Shown in pieces: positions 35,495 through 45,382 of a stretch of 49,512 nucleotides of DNA. The DNA lies in contig CASICT010000007.1 of the NCBI GenBank assembly GCA_949373265.1, positions 1 through 49,512 of the forward strand, in the 5' to 3' direction. The DNA comes from Candidatus Poseidoniaceae archaeon (GTDB taxonomy: Archaea > Thermoplasmatota > Poseidoniia > Poseidoniales > Poseidoniaceae). Each line of letters begins with the position of its first letter. Position 1 is the stretch's first letter. The notes under the pieces were generated by a model. It had not been told where the DNA came from, made no database searches, and worked only from the letters and a program-made list of their open reading frames with translations. Made by a program: the position numbers and the translations under genes.

Positions 35495-38400
35495 GGTTCA
35501 TTGTTCCAGCAGAAGACCAGATTGGACTTCCACCTGCATCTGTTGCGTTAGATACAACATCGTGAGCTTCACCAGTACCACTGTTATTGTAGTACTCGTT
35601 TGCTCTCCAGCGAACAGTGTCGCCTACCTTGATGTTAACAGTAGCCGGAGCGAATGCATTTGCATTCTGTTGTACAGTCCAGATAGTTCCACCACTACCA
35701 CCAATTGCGGTCATAGTTGAACCAGAATCTACTAAGTCACAGCCATCTGTTACGATTGCATTTTCCATTACACTGATGGAATTTCCACCGGTGTTGACTA
35801 CGGACGAACCACAGTCCTCAGCCCAAATACCGACTGCTGAAGGAGCAACTCGGCCTAAACTCTGGGAAATATCGTTGTTTGTAACATTAGCACTGAATCC
35901 GTAGCGTATACCATCTACTAGAATACCACCATCTGAATTGATTAGTGTGTTTCCATCGATTTCACCATATCCGTCTTTGACCAAAATTCCTGCAAGTGAA
36001 GAGTCACCAAGACCAGTTATTATGTTATCATTGATGGACCAATCCAATGAACCGCGCATGTAAATCGGGTTCTTTGAATTCGAGATTGAGTTATTCTCGA
36101 TAACCATTCCAGTACTGGTTCTATCCTGGGCATAAATAGCGTAGTTGTTTATTGCTGAGCCCTTGAATTCGTTGTTCTTGATATGAACATCATCAGAGTA
36201 CGAGTTCAATGCGAACCAAATACCAATTGATTCTGTGTCGACGAATGTGTTATTTTCAATAACTGCATCATCAGCACCCCACTGTGACTGCTGGTAGGAG
36301 TAACTGAATCCAGTTCTCCTAAGCATAATATTCACACCACAGTTTGTCATTGTGTTGTCGGTAATGGTAGTATTATATCCACCAGCGTCAAGACAAATGT
36401 CTGCGTTTACAACAGCAGACTGTGCTCCAGTTGTTCTAAAGTGAGTGATCGTATTATTCACGATGTGGAACATGTCAGCTTGCTTACCGTATCCGTTAGC
36501 AGCACTGGAAGTACCCAGTGTAGTAACGATTTGAGATAAGCCAGTTAATGTTGAGTCCTGGAAACTTGGAACGATATCGTTCCAGCCATTGTATCCAATC
36601 TTGAATCCTTGAGCCTCATCGCCATCGGTCGCCAAAGCAATCCATGTCGATTCGTGAGAGTACAGGTTCGCACCATATGGATTTGTAGACCAGACTACCA
36701 TTGCATCCTGGCTCGTGTATGACCCTGTGGTCAGAACAGTTGAGCCATTTAGCGAGTTGTCAGTATTTCCATCCATGTACCAGATACCAGTATCAACCAT
36801 GACAACTTCATTGTTCATTGTTCGAGGAGTTGCTCCGTAATATCCATATTCCTTCAATCCGGAATTGTACGTTCGTGTGTTTGAGGTTGAAAGACCACTA
36901 GCACAAGGCACTATCACTTCGTAAGAGTTTGAAGGGTAGCACACACGAGAAGTTACATCGTCGACCAAGGCCATTGAATGAGTGTTTCCAGAGTTATCTG
37001 ACAATGTTAGAGAGTCAAATGCATATCTGAAGTCACCATTGTTAACTGATGGGTTTGTGTATGAATAAGTTCCAATTTTTGCAACTGTAACCGCTTCATA
37101 GCCAGAAAGGCTTAGTACGCTCAATGCTGAACTATCGACAGTCTCAGTAATGAAAGTCATATCCGCTGCATCACCAGAAGAATCTGTAATTGCAGAACCA
37201 GTAATAGCGCCTATTCCATTCTTTAGTACAACGTTTGCACCGACTACTGCGATACTATCTGCTAATACGTTTACATCTAGTTGGCGCATTCGGTTGAATA
37301 TTCCACTACCTGTTACCACAATTGTTGATGTGTCAACGTCTCCTTCAATGAAGTCAATTACAGATGAACCACTAATCTTGAAGTCCTGAGTGTTAGCAAA
37401 TGTACTGTCTGTGAAGGTCAGTGAACCTGAACCTCCAGCATCAATTCCAATTGCGTTACCAGAAAGTTCTATCGATTCCCAAGACATATCCTTTGTAGTT
37501 TTAGATCCGAATCTAATTGCGGATGCACCAGCAGAGCCTATAGTTCCAGAAAGTTCTCCGTTCATGTCCTTGATGTAATAGACACCATCCATTGTGGTAC
37601 CAGAAATGTTTATGTTAGTAATATCCATAGATCCAGAGGCTCCAGCATCGGCCAAAACTCCGAAGTTTCCGCCTGTAACTGTGAGGTCATTCATTGATGA
37701 AGACGTTGAACCAGTAATTGTAAGACCTGCGTTTGTAGGGTCTGTAACTGTGATGTCGTCAAATGTTCCTGCTGCATAATCTCCTCCGATTTCAAAACCG
37801 TTATCTGCACCAGTAATTACCCCAGTGCTCATCGATATTGTTCCGGATTCTCTCATGTAAGCACCAAGATTTGAAGGGTCATCTCCAGCACGTGCTACCA
37901 TTTCCAAGCGGTCTGTGTAGCCATCTGCACGGTTGTGTAATACGTCAACATACATTACGACCTTCGAAAGGTTGCTTGCAGATACGTCAAGTACAGGGTA
38001 GGTAAGTCTGTTACCGTCTCCTGGACTGTTGTAGTATGAATAAGCGTAGTCCACACAAATGTTGTATGATCCACTGATTCCTTCAGGAGGTGTGTATACT
38101 CCGCCGAACTGGTAGGAAGACGTGTAGTATCCCCAATAGTGCATTGGATAGTATGTGTTTGGAGAATTCTCGGTAGATTCCCAGCCCCAGCCCGTTGGCT
38201 TGTTGTAGCTGGCTCCGTACCATGGGCTGTAACTGTAACCATAATTATTACAGTCCCAAGCGGTTTCATTCCAAACATTATCATTATCATCAGTAAATTC
38301 CACACGCATGCGGTCATACATCATGTAATATTTCGAAGTTGCATAATTGTATGTTGGATGAGCGTTTCCACCACCATAGATGGAGTTTAGTCCAACTTGT

Positions 38401-41400
38401 AGGTAGTCTAAACCTTCTGCGGTTGAGGTCATATCATACGTCCAAGTATGCCACCCAGTAGTTTTCTGCGAAAGTTGAGTACTGCGGTAAATTGTAGGTA
38501 GTGTCATTCCACCTTCAACATTTACACCGACATCGTTGTTTTCTAGTGTGAATCCATTGACTGTAGGTGCTGCGTTTAAGGAATAAATTCCAACTGCTGC
38601 ATTCTTGACGGTAATGGTATCTACATCTCCTTCCGAATTTTCGAACATTAATCCAATACCGGTTTGTAAGGAGTTCGAGATAGTCGAGTCATCCCAGTCT
38701 AGAGTTCCACCATTAACGTATAATGTTGCTTCCGTTATTGCTGCGGCTGCATTACCATAAATGGTAGCACCGTTAAATGCAGTTAGTGATCCAGAATCCA
38801 AATTAATTCCACCTGCCACGTCACGAATTACACCGCCATCTAAGATTAGTGCTCCTCCGTTAATGTCGAGGTTTAGTGGGTATGAGCTAGTAGTTGCCTT
38901 CAAAGTACCAGTATCTGTGGAGGTTGATTCCAATAATAGAGAACCACCGGCAGAGATAGTTAGTATAGGCTGGTTTATTCCATCAGATGAAACAGAGAAC
39001 ACGTTACGCATTATAATTGAACACGTATCGATAGTTAGGTTACCTGTCATGGTAACCTTTCCGCCCCAAGTGAAAGTTTTGTCACCGTTAGATGCTGTTT
39101 CCAGACCGAGTGCTGCTTCTGCATTTTGCTCAAGGTAAGCACAGTCCATGCTAGAACCGTTCAGAGTAACCGGAGCAGGCTCAAGGCGCAACTCGATAGA
39201 ATCTCCTACACCGAAACCTCCAGCAGGATACCAAGAGTCTGTGACCGTGGTCTCATTTAGACCAGAAGGTCCGTATGCGATAAGGTTGTGGTCATCAAAG
39301 GAATCTCCTAAATGGTTACCTGTAATTACCCAAGTACTAGCTTCTCCATTAGCGTCAGTCGTGTGGCTACCCACATTTCCTGTAAACAAAGGAGATCCAG
39401 ATGGGCCTACAGCAGTAGCTTGTACAGTGTGTCCTTGTTTGAATTCCTTTACACCGCTTCCTAGTAACTTGTATGCCTTAACAGTTGCAAGTCCGCCGAA
39501 GTAGACTACGCCATTACCTGTGGTTGAAACATTACAGCCACTTGTAGAATCAGCACATGTTGTGCCATCTTGAGCAACATTGATTAGAACAATGCGTCCG
39601 TTTGTGGATACTTTTGACATCTGATATGTTGCGTTATTTCCAGTCATAGTAACATTACCTTCACCGATTGTGATTGCATTGTTTCGTGCATAGATTGCCT
39701 CCGCTGAGCCGCTGTATGTCAATGTAACATCAGACAAAATGATTTTGCTAGGCGATGTTGTGACTGTTGTAGATGCATAAATCCTATCAGTAGAATCAAC
39801 GTTGTCCGCAGATATTGTGTGTCCGACACCAGTAACTGCTAATCCTTCAATGTCCCAATTTGCGCCCGTAATTGCTTTGCCAACAGGTGACTTACCGATA
39901 ATCGATAGCTTACCAACGTCAATATCATTCAATGATGGTGCCATTCGTGTCAATGTCAGATCTCCAGATGTAAGGTCAGTAATGATTGCATTGCCACCGG
40001 ACGGTCCGACTCCATTAGAATTGGAACCACCTGGAACTAGCGAAATACTTGCAGTTCCGAAGTCAACTTCTTCCATGTATACCGAATTTATGGCATAAAC
40101 AAAAGATTCTGAATAGCCGTCAGCTTCCATATTGTAGACGTAAAGGCTAGAAGTATTAACTAATCCAAAAGATGTTAATACGGTTCCAGGTTGGACTGCG
40201 GTGCTAGCTGCTGTTACGTTACTAATCCAGACTGTCTCGAAATCGACACTGATTAGATTCTGTAATGATTCGCTAATGTCGACGTTCTCCATTAAGAGAG
40301 AACCTGCAGTGCTTGGAAGAGCATTCTGCAATCCAGCCATTACCATAACTGCTCCATGATTGGCGTCATTGCCTGTGTTACAATCATTCATCTCACCATC
40401 TCTTAGTTCCACTTCGGAATCTTGAGCGAAGTCGAAACAAGATTCACTTGCACCGTTAACTTCGAAATCAGTCATTGCAATACCTGTTGTCTGTCCAGAT
40501 CCGTGCTCGAATGCAGAACCAACGTTTGTGAAGGTTACATGATTCATTGTGAAGTTACCAACGTTTGAACTGCTGGAAGGAGAGGCGCCGTGACGGCTAC
40601 CTGCTGCAATCGCTGCATCAGACGTGTCGGCGAAATCAACATATGACAGTTCATGGCGCTCATCTGTAACTAAAGCTCCAGTTGAGTCAAGACATTCCGA
40701 GGTGAATGCAAGTCCTTTCCAAGTTGCATTCAACTGACCCTCAAAGATGATAGGTTCAGCGGATGTTCCTGCTGCCTTTAGCGTATTACAAGAACCATCG
40801 AAAGATATTCCTTTGCCGTTAGCGACTTGAATCACTACACCTGGTTCAATTTTTAGATCTGCAGTAACAGATAGATATCCAGTAGCAGAACTTGGATTGA
40901 CTCTAACAGGTGAATCAATCGCTGACCATGTTGTTGGCACTGTAATATCTGAAACTTGGTCTATTCCCTTTCCTTCGAATGGTATTAGACGAGTTCTTAC
41001 TGAACAATCCAATGCTGAATTGTCATAGCAGTAATAACTGGTGTAGTAACCCCACCAAGGTGCGATATTACCTGGCATACTTGCTGCGTTGCCATTGTAT
41101 GGCATTTCAGGCCAGCTAGAACCCCATGTTGTTTGTGAGCGTTCTAGAGAGGTTACACCATCATCCTTCAGGTACAGGTTACCCATTCTTCCGATGTGTA
41201 CACGGTTCTTAGCATCTGAACCGTTGTATTCAGTACCGAAGTATTCGAAACTGAAATCGTTAGGCATATCGATGTTAGCGTTACATCCGGACTTGTATGT
41301 GTTCCAATAGTAGGAAGACGCACAGTAGTAACCGTATGGGTATCCATTGCTCGAACCTGCAATTGCAGTATCATAGGTTGGAAGTTCTGTAAGACCTAGG

Positions 41401-44400
41401 TCGAAGGTTTCCCAACCGTGCCCGTTGCTGTCTGTAGAAATTCGGTAGTTGACAGAGTGTGGGTTTGCACCATTAGTGTATGCTTGCTTTGAACGTAGTG
41501 TGTCTCCCTTAGTGCGAGTTTGGTCTTGGTATCCAACTGTTGAATAGTCGTATGTAGCCTCACAATTGGAATCATACTTGAATTCCATTTCGTTGGTTAC
41601 GTCATACATCAATAATTGGAACGTACAGACATCGTAACTAGAATAACCAACGTCATGCCATTCTACGATGAAGACCTTGTTTGGATCTCCTACTTCGAAG
41701 GATGATGCAGTTGTATTGTTGTAGTTTATTCCTGCAACACTCAAATCTTGTGTTTTGACCTTGTATTCTACGCTTGAATTACGCTCGAGTTGTTCCAATG
41801 TAATGGACCAGTCACATGAAGCAATTACACACTGTGTGCGTGTCTTGCCAACAGGCGATAGAAGTTTTTCAGTCCATGAAGCATCTACTGTTCCGTTCGC
41901 ATCTGTGATACGATACAACATTGTAGGTCCTACATTCAGAGTAGCAGTTGTGTTAAGACCAGACGGTGGTTCACCAGCATCGGATATTCCAAATGTGAAT
42001 GTTCGGTCTCTTGAATGAGAGTCGCGCATTCCTGAATGGTCGATATCTGGAGAAGATGTGTCAGGCTCGGGTGCAACTTTGGCAACCTTGTAAAGAACTG
42101 AACCAGATGCTGCCATTGGTGCGTAGTATCCGCCACCAAGAGAGAATCCTGACCAGCGGTATGATGCACTGTAAACGTAGTAGTATCCAGATGTACATCC
42201 TGGGCTAGAACTAGTAGAGCGGAAGAAATAGTACCATCCGTTAGTACCAACGCACATCCAGTTTGCTTTGGAACTGCTGTAAGTTGAGTTGTAATCAAAC
42301 TTACCGAATGTTCCAGTGAAATCTGCAGGTATGTCGACTAAGTGAGCTGCGGTGTATCCGTAGGTCGACTTCTTAGGAGCAGTAGTTCCTGATGTTTGAA
42401 GTTCGTCAATACCGGTTTCTGTTCCTAGACCAACCATAGCCCATTCGTTAGAAGAGCTGTCGTATAGGTAAATCAAATTCATTCCAGGACCATCAGCAGC
42501 AGATAATGTAAGGTACCCGCCTTGGCTTAGAAGTGTATCAGTGGTTCCAGAAACAGTTCCGCCTAATCCATTGTATCCTGAAGAAGGGGTTGTTGTCCAC
42601 TTCGTCTTCCAATTTTGACCACTGTAAGAAGTACCAGTGTAGAAACATGAACTGCTTCCTGTTCCACAATCTGATGTATCAAATTCGAATACGTATTCAT
42701 TCGAAGCATCGTAGTAAGTCATTTGGCGGTCGAAGTTAACAGCTGAACTGGATGAAGTGTAAGCACGTACATCTGTAGTTGTCACTGTTAGTTTCTTTGC
42801 ATTTCCTGCATTGTCTGCATCGTCAACAAAGAACCAGTAAGGGGATGTTGGAGCAGATGAAGTACTTGGACTACCTGATCCACCAGCTGGGTTTGTTGCA
42901 ACGTTAGGTGTGGATGCTAGATCCTGGTATGCCCAGAAGTATGTGACATACTCACCTGCTGCGATGTCGCTAGTTGTTGCACGGAATTTACAATCGGTGG
43001 ATGATGAGTTGCAGGTTCCAAGGGTTGTAGCCTTGACTGCAGTGTATGAACCGTTGTCGATTGCGTAGTGCAAGTGTGGTGCGCCAGAGGTTGTTGTATC
43101 AATTCCAGATCCATCTGTCATTGTAGCGAAGAAGGTTCTTTCTCCTTCTTTGTAGGATGTGATCCCAGTATATGGCACAAAGTTATCAGTTGGCGCTACT
43201 GTATCGCTTCCACCAGTATACATAATCTGAATGTAACTGTTGGAGCTTCCTGCAGTCGAGACTATGCTGCTGTGGTAAGTGCTTGTGGTATACCTTGCAG
43301 ACATTCCTACATCTCCACCATTCGTTAAAGCGCTTAGGATGTAGTTATGGTTTCCTGTAGAAGAAGAACACAAAATACTTGACCCGGTAGTTGAATCACA
43401 AAGGGTTGCCGACTTCCAGCCAGTACCTGGTGTGTAACCAGTACCAATGTCATCGCTGTTCCATATCGAACTGATCATCTTCCTAGCCGTGGTTGTACCA
43501 TAGCCCGATGTAAGTCCGCCCAAAACGCCTGAACAACTAGACGAAGGGATTGCATATGAGTAAGTGTTAGACATTCCACAACTCTCCATTACAGATACTT
43601 TAACTGCGTTGGAAGAATAGGAAGTGCTTCCTGAGACGTACTGCTTCCAATAGATATCACTTATTGTAGCGCCAGTAGGTAGTGCATTAGCACTAGTAAA
43701 GGTGTACTTGCTCCAAGGAAGGTAGTAGAGGGTGCCGTAATAGCGATAAAGTCGCTTCGAACTACCAGTGTAACAGTATCCGTAGTAGACATAACAATAT
43801 CCGCCGTTAGCGCTGAATACCTTAACCGATGGGTCGATAGCCAATGGGAATTGGCGGTCTTCGTCCATCAACCAGTCAGTCTCCACAACTGTGGATAGTA
43901 CGACTGTGTCTCCAAATACCTGTACGATATAGGTTGCATGGTATGGTTCTGTTGAGTTCATTTCCAAAACAGTTGGCACAGGGATTGTAGCCAGAAGGGC
44001 ACCTGTTTCTAGGTTGCGGATGGTTAATTCGTCCTGAGTGATAGTAACTTCCTCACGCAGGATGTCATCGCCTAGGTAGAGTCCATATCCAATTGGAAGG
44101 CGCATTTGTTCGGACAAACCGAACCATGCTGCATCCCCTTCAAGGACTGGGCGATCACGGATAACTAGGTTCTGCTTTACCTGGTTTGATTCGACTGTGT
44201 AATCTAAGTCGAATCCTTCCGCTATAGGGTAACGTAATACATTACCACCAACAGAGGCACCCTCTTGTGAAGGTGTGACCACGTGAGGTACCGGCATTGT
44301 ACCGGACTCATCGAATGTCATTACCATCGGGTTGACTCCAGTAATAATAGGGTCAACGTTTTCGTTGACCGTTATTGAGATACCATCGGCTGCTTCTGGG

Positions 44401-44816
44401 GCAAAGGTAACTTTGTAGATGTTATCTTCTACTACCCAGCCGTTAGCTGTAGCCTTGATGTTAAGGTCAATCACGTCCCAGGAGCCAACACTACTCATGT
44501 AGTGCAGTGGCTCAGCTGAGGTGAGCAGAGCGGTTTCCCCATCTTCTGTGAGGAAGGCTTTCTGGTTCATTGCCCTCATACCCTCTAATTCAGAGGATTC
44601 ATCAAATTCATATTGTATAGGCTCGTTGACCTCTGGAAGTGCGAAGAAGTCTTCGCTTGCTTCGTCCGCTATTGCGAACTCTGCTGTTTCCTTAGGGGCG
44701 TCGTTTTGCACTAGGCCTGACATTGGTGTCAGTGCCATCAATATGCAGAGCAATAGTGCTATTCCTACGCCACCTGTTACGGTCTTTTTGTTCTTATTCT
44801 GTATTCCCAACATCAC
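35475..44816 (-). CDS. Giant surface protein, N-terminal 3,113 residues (DNRLRE-like head, Ig-like domains, beta-helix repeats)
   Basis: The start is GTG at 44816 (ATG follows), 8 bases after an AAGGAG site. A signal peptide with core GGVGIALLLCILMALTPMSG precedes a head that resembles the N-terminus of DNRLRE/Rhs-type surface proteins: SVGSWDVIDLNIKATANGW, FPLAIDPSVK and a Tyr/Gly/Ser-rich beta region to about residue 540. Ig-like modules (DTVAPTDNF, SSPDIDHSG) follow. From about residue 1250 on, long stretches have right-handed beta-helix rhythm (IENNSISNSKNPIYMRG, ITDNTMTNCG, IDGNTLINSDGGILVDG). The frame ends inside a cupredoxin domain (VNIKVGDTVRWRA, GEAHDVV) because of a one-base insertion. 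The whole gene, 44816-30749, would encode about 4,690 residues. Likely an adhesin or surface stalk. Confidence 0.85.
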   Translation of the reverse strand: MMLGIQNKNKKTVTGGVGIALLLCILMALTPMSGLVQNDAPKETAEFAIADEASEDFFALPEVNEPIQYEFDESSELEGMRAMNQKAFLTEDGETALLTSAEPLHYMSSVGSWDVIDLNIKATANGWVVEDNIYKVTFAPEAADGISITVNENVDPIITGVNPMVMTFDESGTMPVPHVVTPSQEGASVGGNVLRYPIAEGFDLDYTVESNQVKQNLVIRDRPVLEGDAAWFGLSEQMRLPIGYGLYLGDDILREEVTITQDELTIRNLETGALLATIPVPTVLEMNSTEPYHATYIVQVFGDTVVLSTVVETDWLMDEDRQFPLAIDPSVKVFSANGGYCYVYYGYCYTGSSKRLYRYYGTLYYLPWSKYTFTSANALPTGATISDIYWKQYVSGSTSYSSNAVKVSVMESCGMSNTYSYAIPSSSCSGVLGGLTSGYGTTTARKMISSIWNSDDIGTGYTPGTGWKSATLCDSTTGSSILCSSSTGNHNYILSALTNGGDVGMSARYTTSTYHSSIVSTAGSSNSYIQIMYTGGSDTVAPTDNFVPYTGITSYKEGERTFFATMTDGSGIDTTTSGAPHLHYAIDNGSYTAVKATTLGTCNSSSTDCKFRATTSDIAAGEYVTYFWAYQDLASTPNVATNPAGGSGSPSTSSAPTSPYWFFVDDADNAGNAKKLTVTTTDVRAYTSSSSAVNFDRQMTYYDASNEYVFEFDTSDCGTGSSSCFYTGTSYSGQNWKTKWTTTPSSGYNGLGGTVSGTTDTLLSQGGYLTLSAADGPGMNLIYLYDSSSNEWAMVGLGTETGIDELQTSGTTAPKKSTYGYTAAHLVDIPADFTGTFGKFDYNSTYSSSKANWMCVGTNGWYYFFRSTSSSPGCTSGYYYVYSASYRWSGFSLGGGYYAPMAASGSVLYKVAKVAPEPDTSSPDIDHSGMRDSHSRDRTFTFGISDAGEPPSGLNTTATLNVGPTMLYRITDANGTVDASWTEKLLSPVGKTRTQCVIASCDWSITLEQLERNSSVEYKVKTQDLSVAGINYNNTTASSFEVGDPNKVFIVEWHDVGYSSYDVCTFQLLMYDVTNEMEFKYDSNCEATYDYSTVGYQDQTRTKGDTLRSKQAYTNGANPHSVNYRISTDSNGHGWETFDLGLTELPTYDTAIAGSSNGYPYGYYCASSYYWNTYKSGCNANIDMPNDFSFEYFGTEYNGSDAKNRVHIGRMGNLYLKDDGVTSLERSQTTWGSSWPEMPYNGNAASMPGNIAPWWGYYTSYYCYDNSALDCSVRTRLIPFEGKGIDQVSDITVPTTWSAIDSPVRVNPSSATGYLSVTADLKIEPGVVIQVANGKGISFDGSCNTLKAAGTSAEPIIFEGQLNATWKGLAFTSECLDSTGALVTDERHELSYVDFADTSDAAIAAGSRHGASPSSSSNVGNFTMNHVTFTNVGSAFEHGSGQTTGIAMTDFEVNGASESCFDFAQDSEVELRDGEMNDCNTGNDANHGAVMVMAGLQNALPSTAGSLLMENVDISESLQNLISVDFETVWISNVTAASTAVQPGTVLTSFGLVNTSSLYVYNMEADGYSESFVYAINSVYMEEVDFGTASISLVPGGSNSNGVGPSGGNAIITDLTSGDLTLTRMAPSLNDIDVGKLSIIGKSPVGKAITGANWDIEGLAVTGVGHTISADNVDSTDRIYASTTVTTSPSKIILSDVTLTYSGSAEAIYARNNAITIGEGNVTMTGNNATYQMSKVSTNGRIVLINVAQDGTTCADSTSGCNVSTTGNGVVYFGGLATVKAYKLLGSGVKEFKQGHTVQATAVGPSGSPLFTGNVGSHTTDANGEASTWVITGNHLGDSFDDHNLIAYGPSGLNETTVTDSWYPAGGFGVGDSIELRLEPAPVTLNGSSMDCAYLEQNAEAALGLETASNGDKTFTWGGKVTMTGNLTIDTCSIIMRNVFSVSSDGINQPILTISAGGSLLLESTSTDTGTLKATTSSYPLNLDINGGALILDGGVIRDVAGGINLDSGSLTAFNGATIYGNAAAAITEATLYVNGGTLDWDDSTISNSLQTGIGLMFENSEGDVDTITVKNAAVGIYSLNAAPTVNGFTLENNDVGVNVEGGMTLPTIYRSTQLSQKTTGWHTWTYDMTSTAEGLDYLQVGLNSIYGGGNAHPTYNYATSKYYMMYDRMRVEFTDDNDNVWNETAWDCNNYGYSYSPWYGASYNKPTGWGWESTENSPNTYYPMHYWGYYTSSYQFGGVYTPPEGISGSYNICVDYAYSYYNSPGDGNRLTYPVLDVSASNLSKVVMYVDVLHNRADGYTDRLEMVARAGDDPSNLGAYMRESGTISMSTGVITGADNGFEIGGDYAAGTFDDITVTDPTNAGLTITGSTSSSMNDLTVTGGNFGVLADAGASGSMDITNINISGTTMDGVYYIKDMNGELSGTIGSAGASAIRFGSKTTKDMSWESIELSGNAIGIDAGGSGSLTFTDSTFANTQDFKISGSSVIDFIEGDVDTSTIVVTGSGIFNRMRQLDVNVLADSIAVVGANVVLKNGIGAITGSAITDSSGDAADMTFITETVDSSALSVLSLSGYEAVTVAKIGTYSYTNPSVNNGDFRYAFDSLTLSDNSGNTHSMALVDDVTSRVCYPSNSYEVIVPCASGLSTSNTRTYNSGLKEYGYYGATPRTMNNEVVMVDTGIWYMDGNTDNSLNGSTVLTTGSYTSQDAMVVWSTNPYGANLYSHESTWIALATDGDEAQGFKIGYNGWNDIVPSFQDSTLTGLSQIVTTLGTSSAANGYGKQADMFHIVNNTITHFRTTGAQSAVVNADICLDAGGYNTTITDNTMTNCGVNIMLRRTGFSYSYQQSQWGADDAVIENNTFVDTESIGIWFALNSYSDDVHIKNNEFKGSAINNYAIYAQDRTSTGMVIENNSISNSKNPIYMRGSLDWSINDNIITGLGDSSLAGILVKDGYGEIDGNTLINSDGGILVDGIRYGFSANVTNNDISQSLGRVAPSAVGIWAEDCGSSVVNTGGNSISVMENAIVTDGCDLVDSGSTMTAIGGSGGTIWTVQQNANAFAPATVNIKVGDTVRWRANEYYNNSGTGEAHDVVSNATDAGGSPIWSSAGTMNLGFNLH

Positions 44817-45382
44817 GTCATCATCTCCTTACGGACTTGTATGCAGAGCACTTCACGCTCTGTATCCCTTATGAGCATTGGGGTACATGCGCTTTTACAG
44901 CATCATGTAATTTGAGTAGATTCAAACATGTTTTTTTGAGAATTATCATCTAGATTCGAAACAAAATCGCCAATGGCTGCATTTCAGTCTAGGCCCTTTA
45001 AAATCACCAGTCTCTAATGCCATAAAAGGACTGCTGCGAATCCGTAGTATCGTAGAATTAAAATTCAATGATCAGAGAAAAGTTCGTAACTGAATATTTA
45101 GATTAGAGAATTATATTTCAAATTATAACATTTTTGACAAATAGTAAACTTTGCAATTAATAATTATCAGTGTTTTTGTGAAAGTTATCATTTATTTTGC
45201 CAAGTCCCTCGCGTGTACGTGCGTGAGTAGCGATATTTTTTGGCAAGATGTTAGAATTGGAAAAAAAGAATATCCCAATAGTAATTGAATTAGAAAAAAG
45301 GAATGGGGGGAGCCAAGGGGAGCGGCGAACCGCTCCCCATGGCAGCCTCGGTGTCAAGCACCGTATTGCTTAGTCTCTGAGA
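44817..45382. promoter_or_regulatory. 566-bp A/T-rich intergenic region upstream of the giant gene
   Basis: No convincing gene is seen. On the minus strand it holds the 5' leader of the giant gene, including a 9-bp hairpin (atgcagagc/gctctgtat, 44841-44865) 9 bases before the ribosome site. A very A/T-rich block (about 45050-45170) probably contains the promoter, but no single TATA box stands out. The part near 45383 holds the terminator structures of the neighbouring surface-protein gene. Confidence 0.5.
45259..45363 (-). terminator. Strong hairpin plus U-tracts after the 45383-48574 surface gene
   Basis: Read on the minus strand, a 5-bp stem (45349-45363) is followed by a perfect 9-bp stem GGGGAGCGG/CCGCTCCCC with a TTCG tetraloop (45317-45338), and then by runs of T at about 45293-45300 and 45263-45268. 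Archaeal termination relies mainly on U-tracts, so this is a good candidate 3' end. Confidence 0.75.

Noticed and set aside
36000..44000. Long plus-strand open frames opposite the giant gene (for example 38761-39138)
   Set aside because: They are antisense shadows of a Ser/Thr/Gly-rich gene, lacking start signals, recognisable domains or convincing composition.
45157..45357. Minus-strand 66-residue frame in the intergenic region
   Set aside because: It runs through the strong terminator hairpin and the T-tracts, has no ribosome site and has an odd composition.
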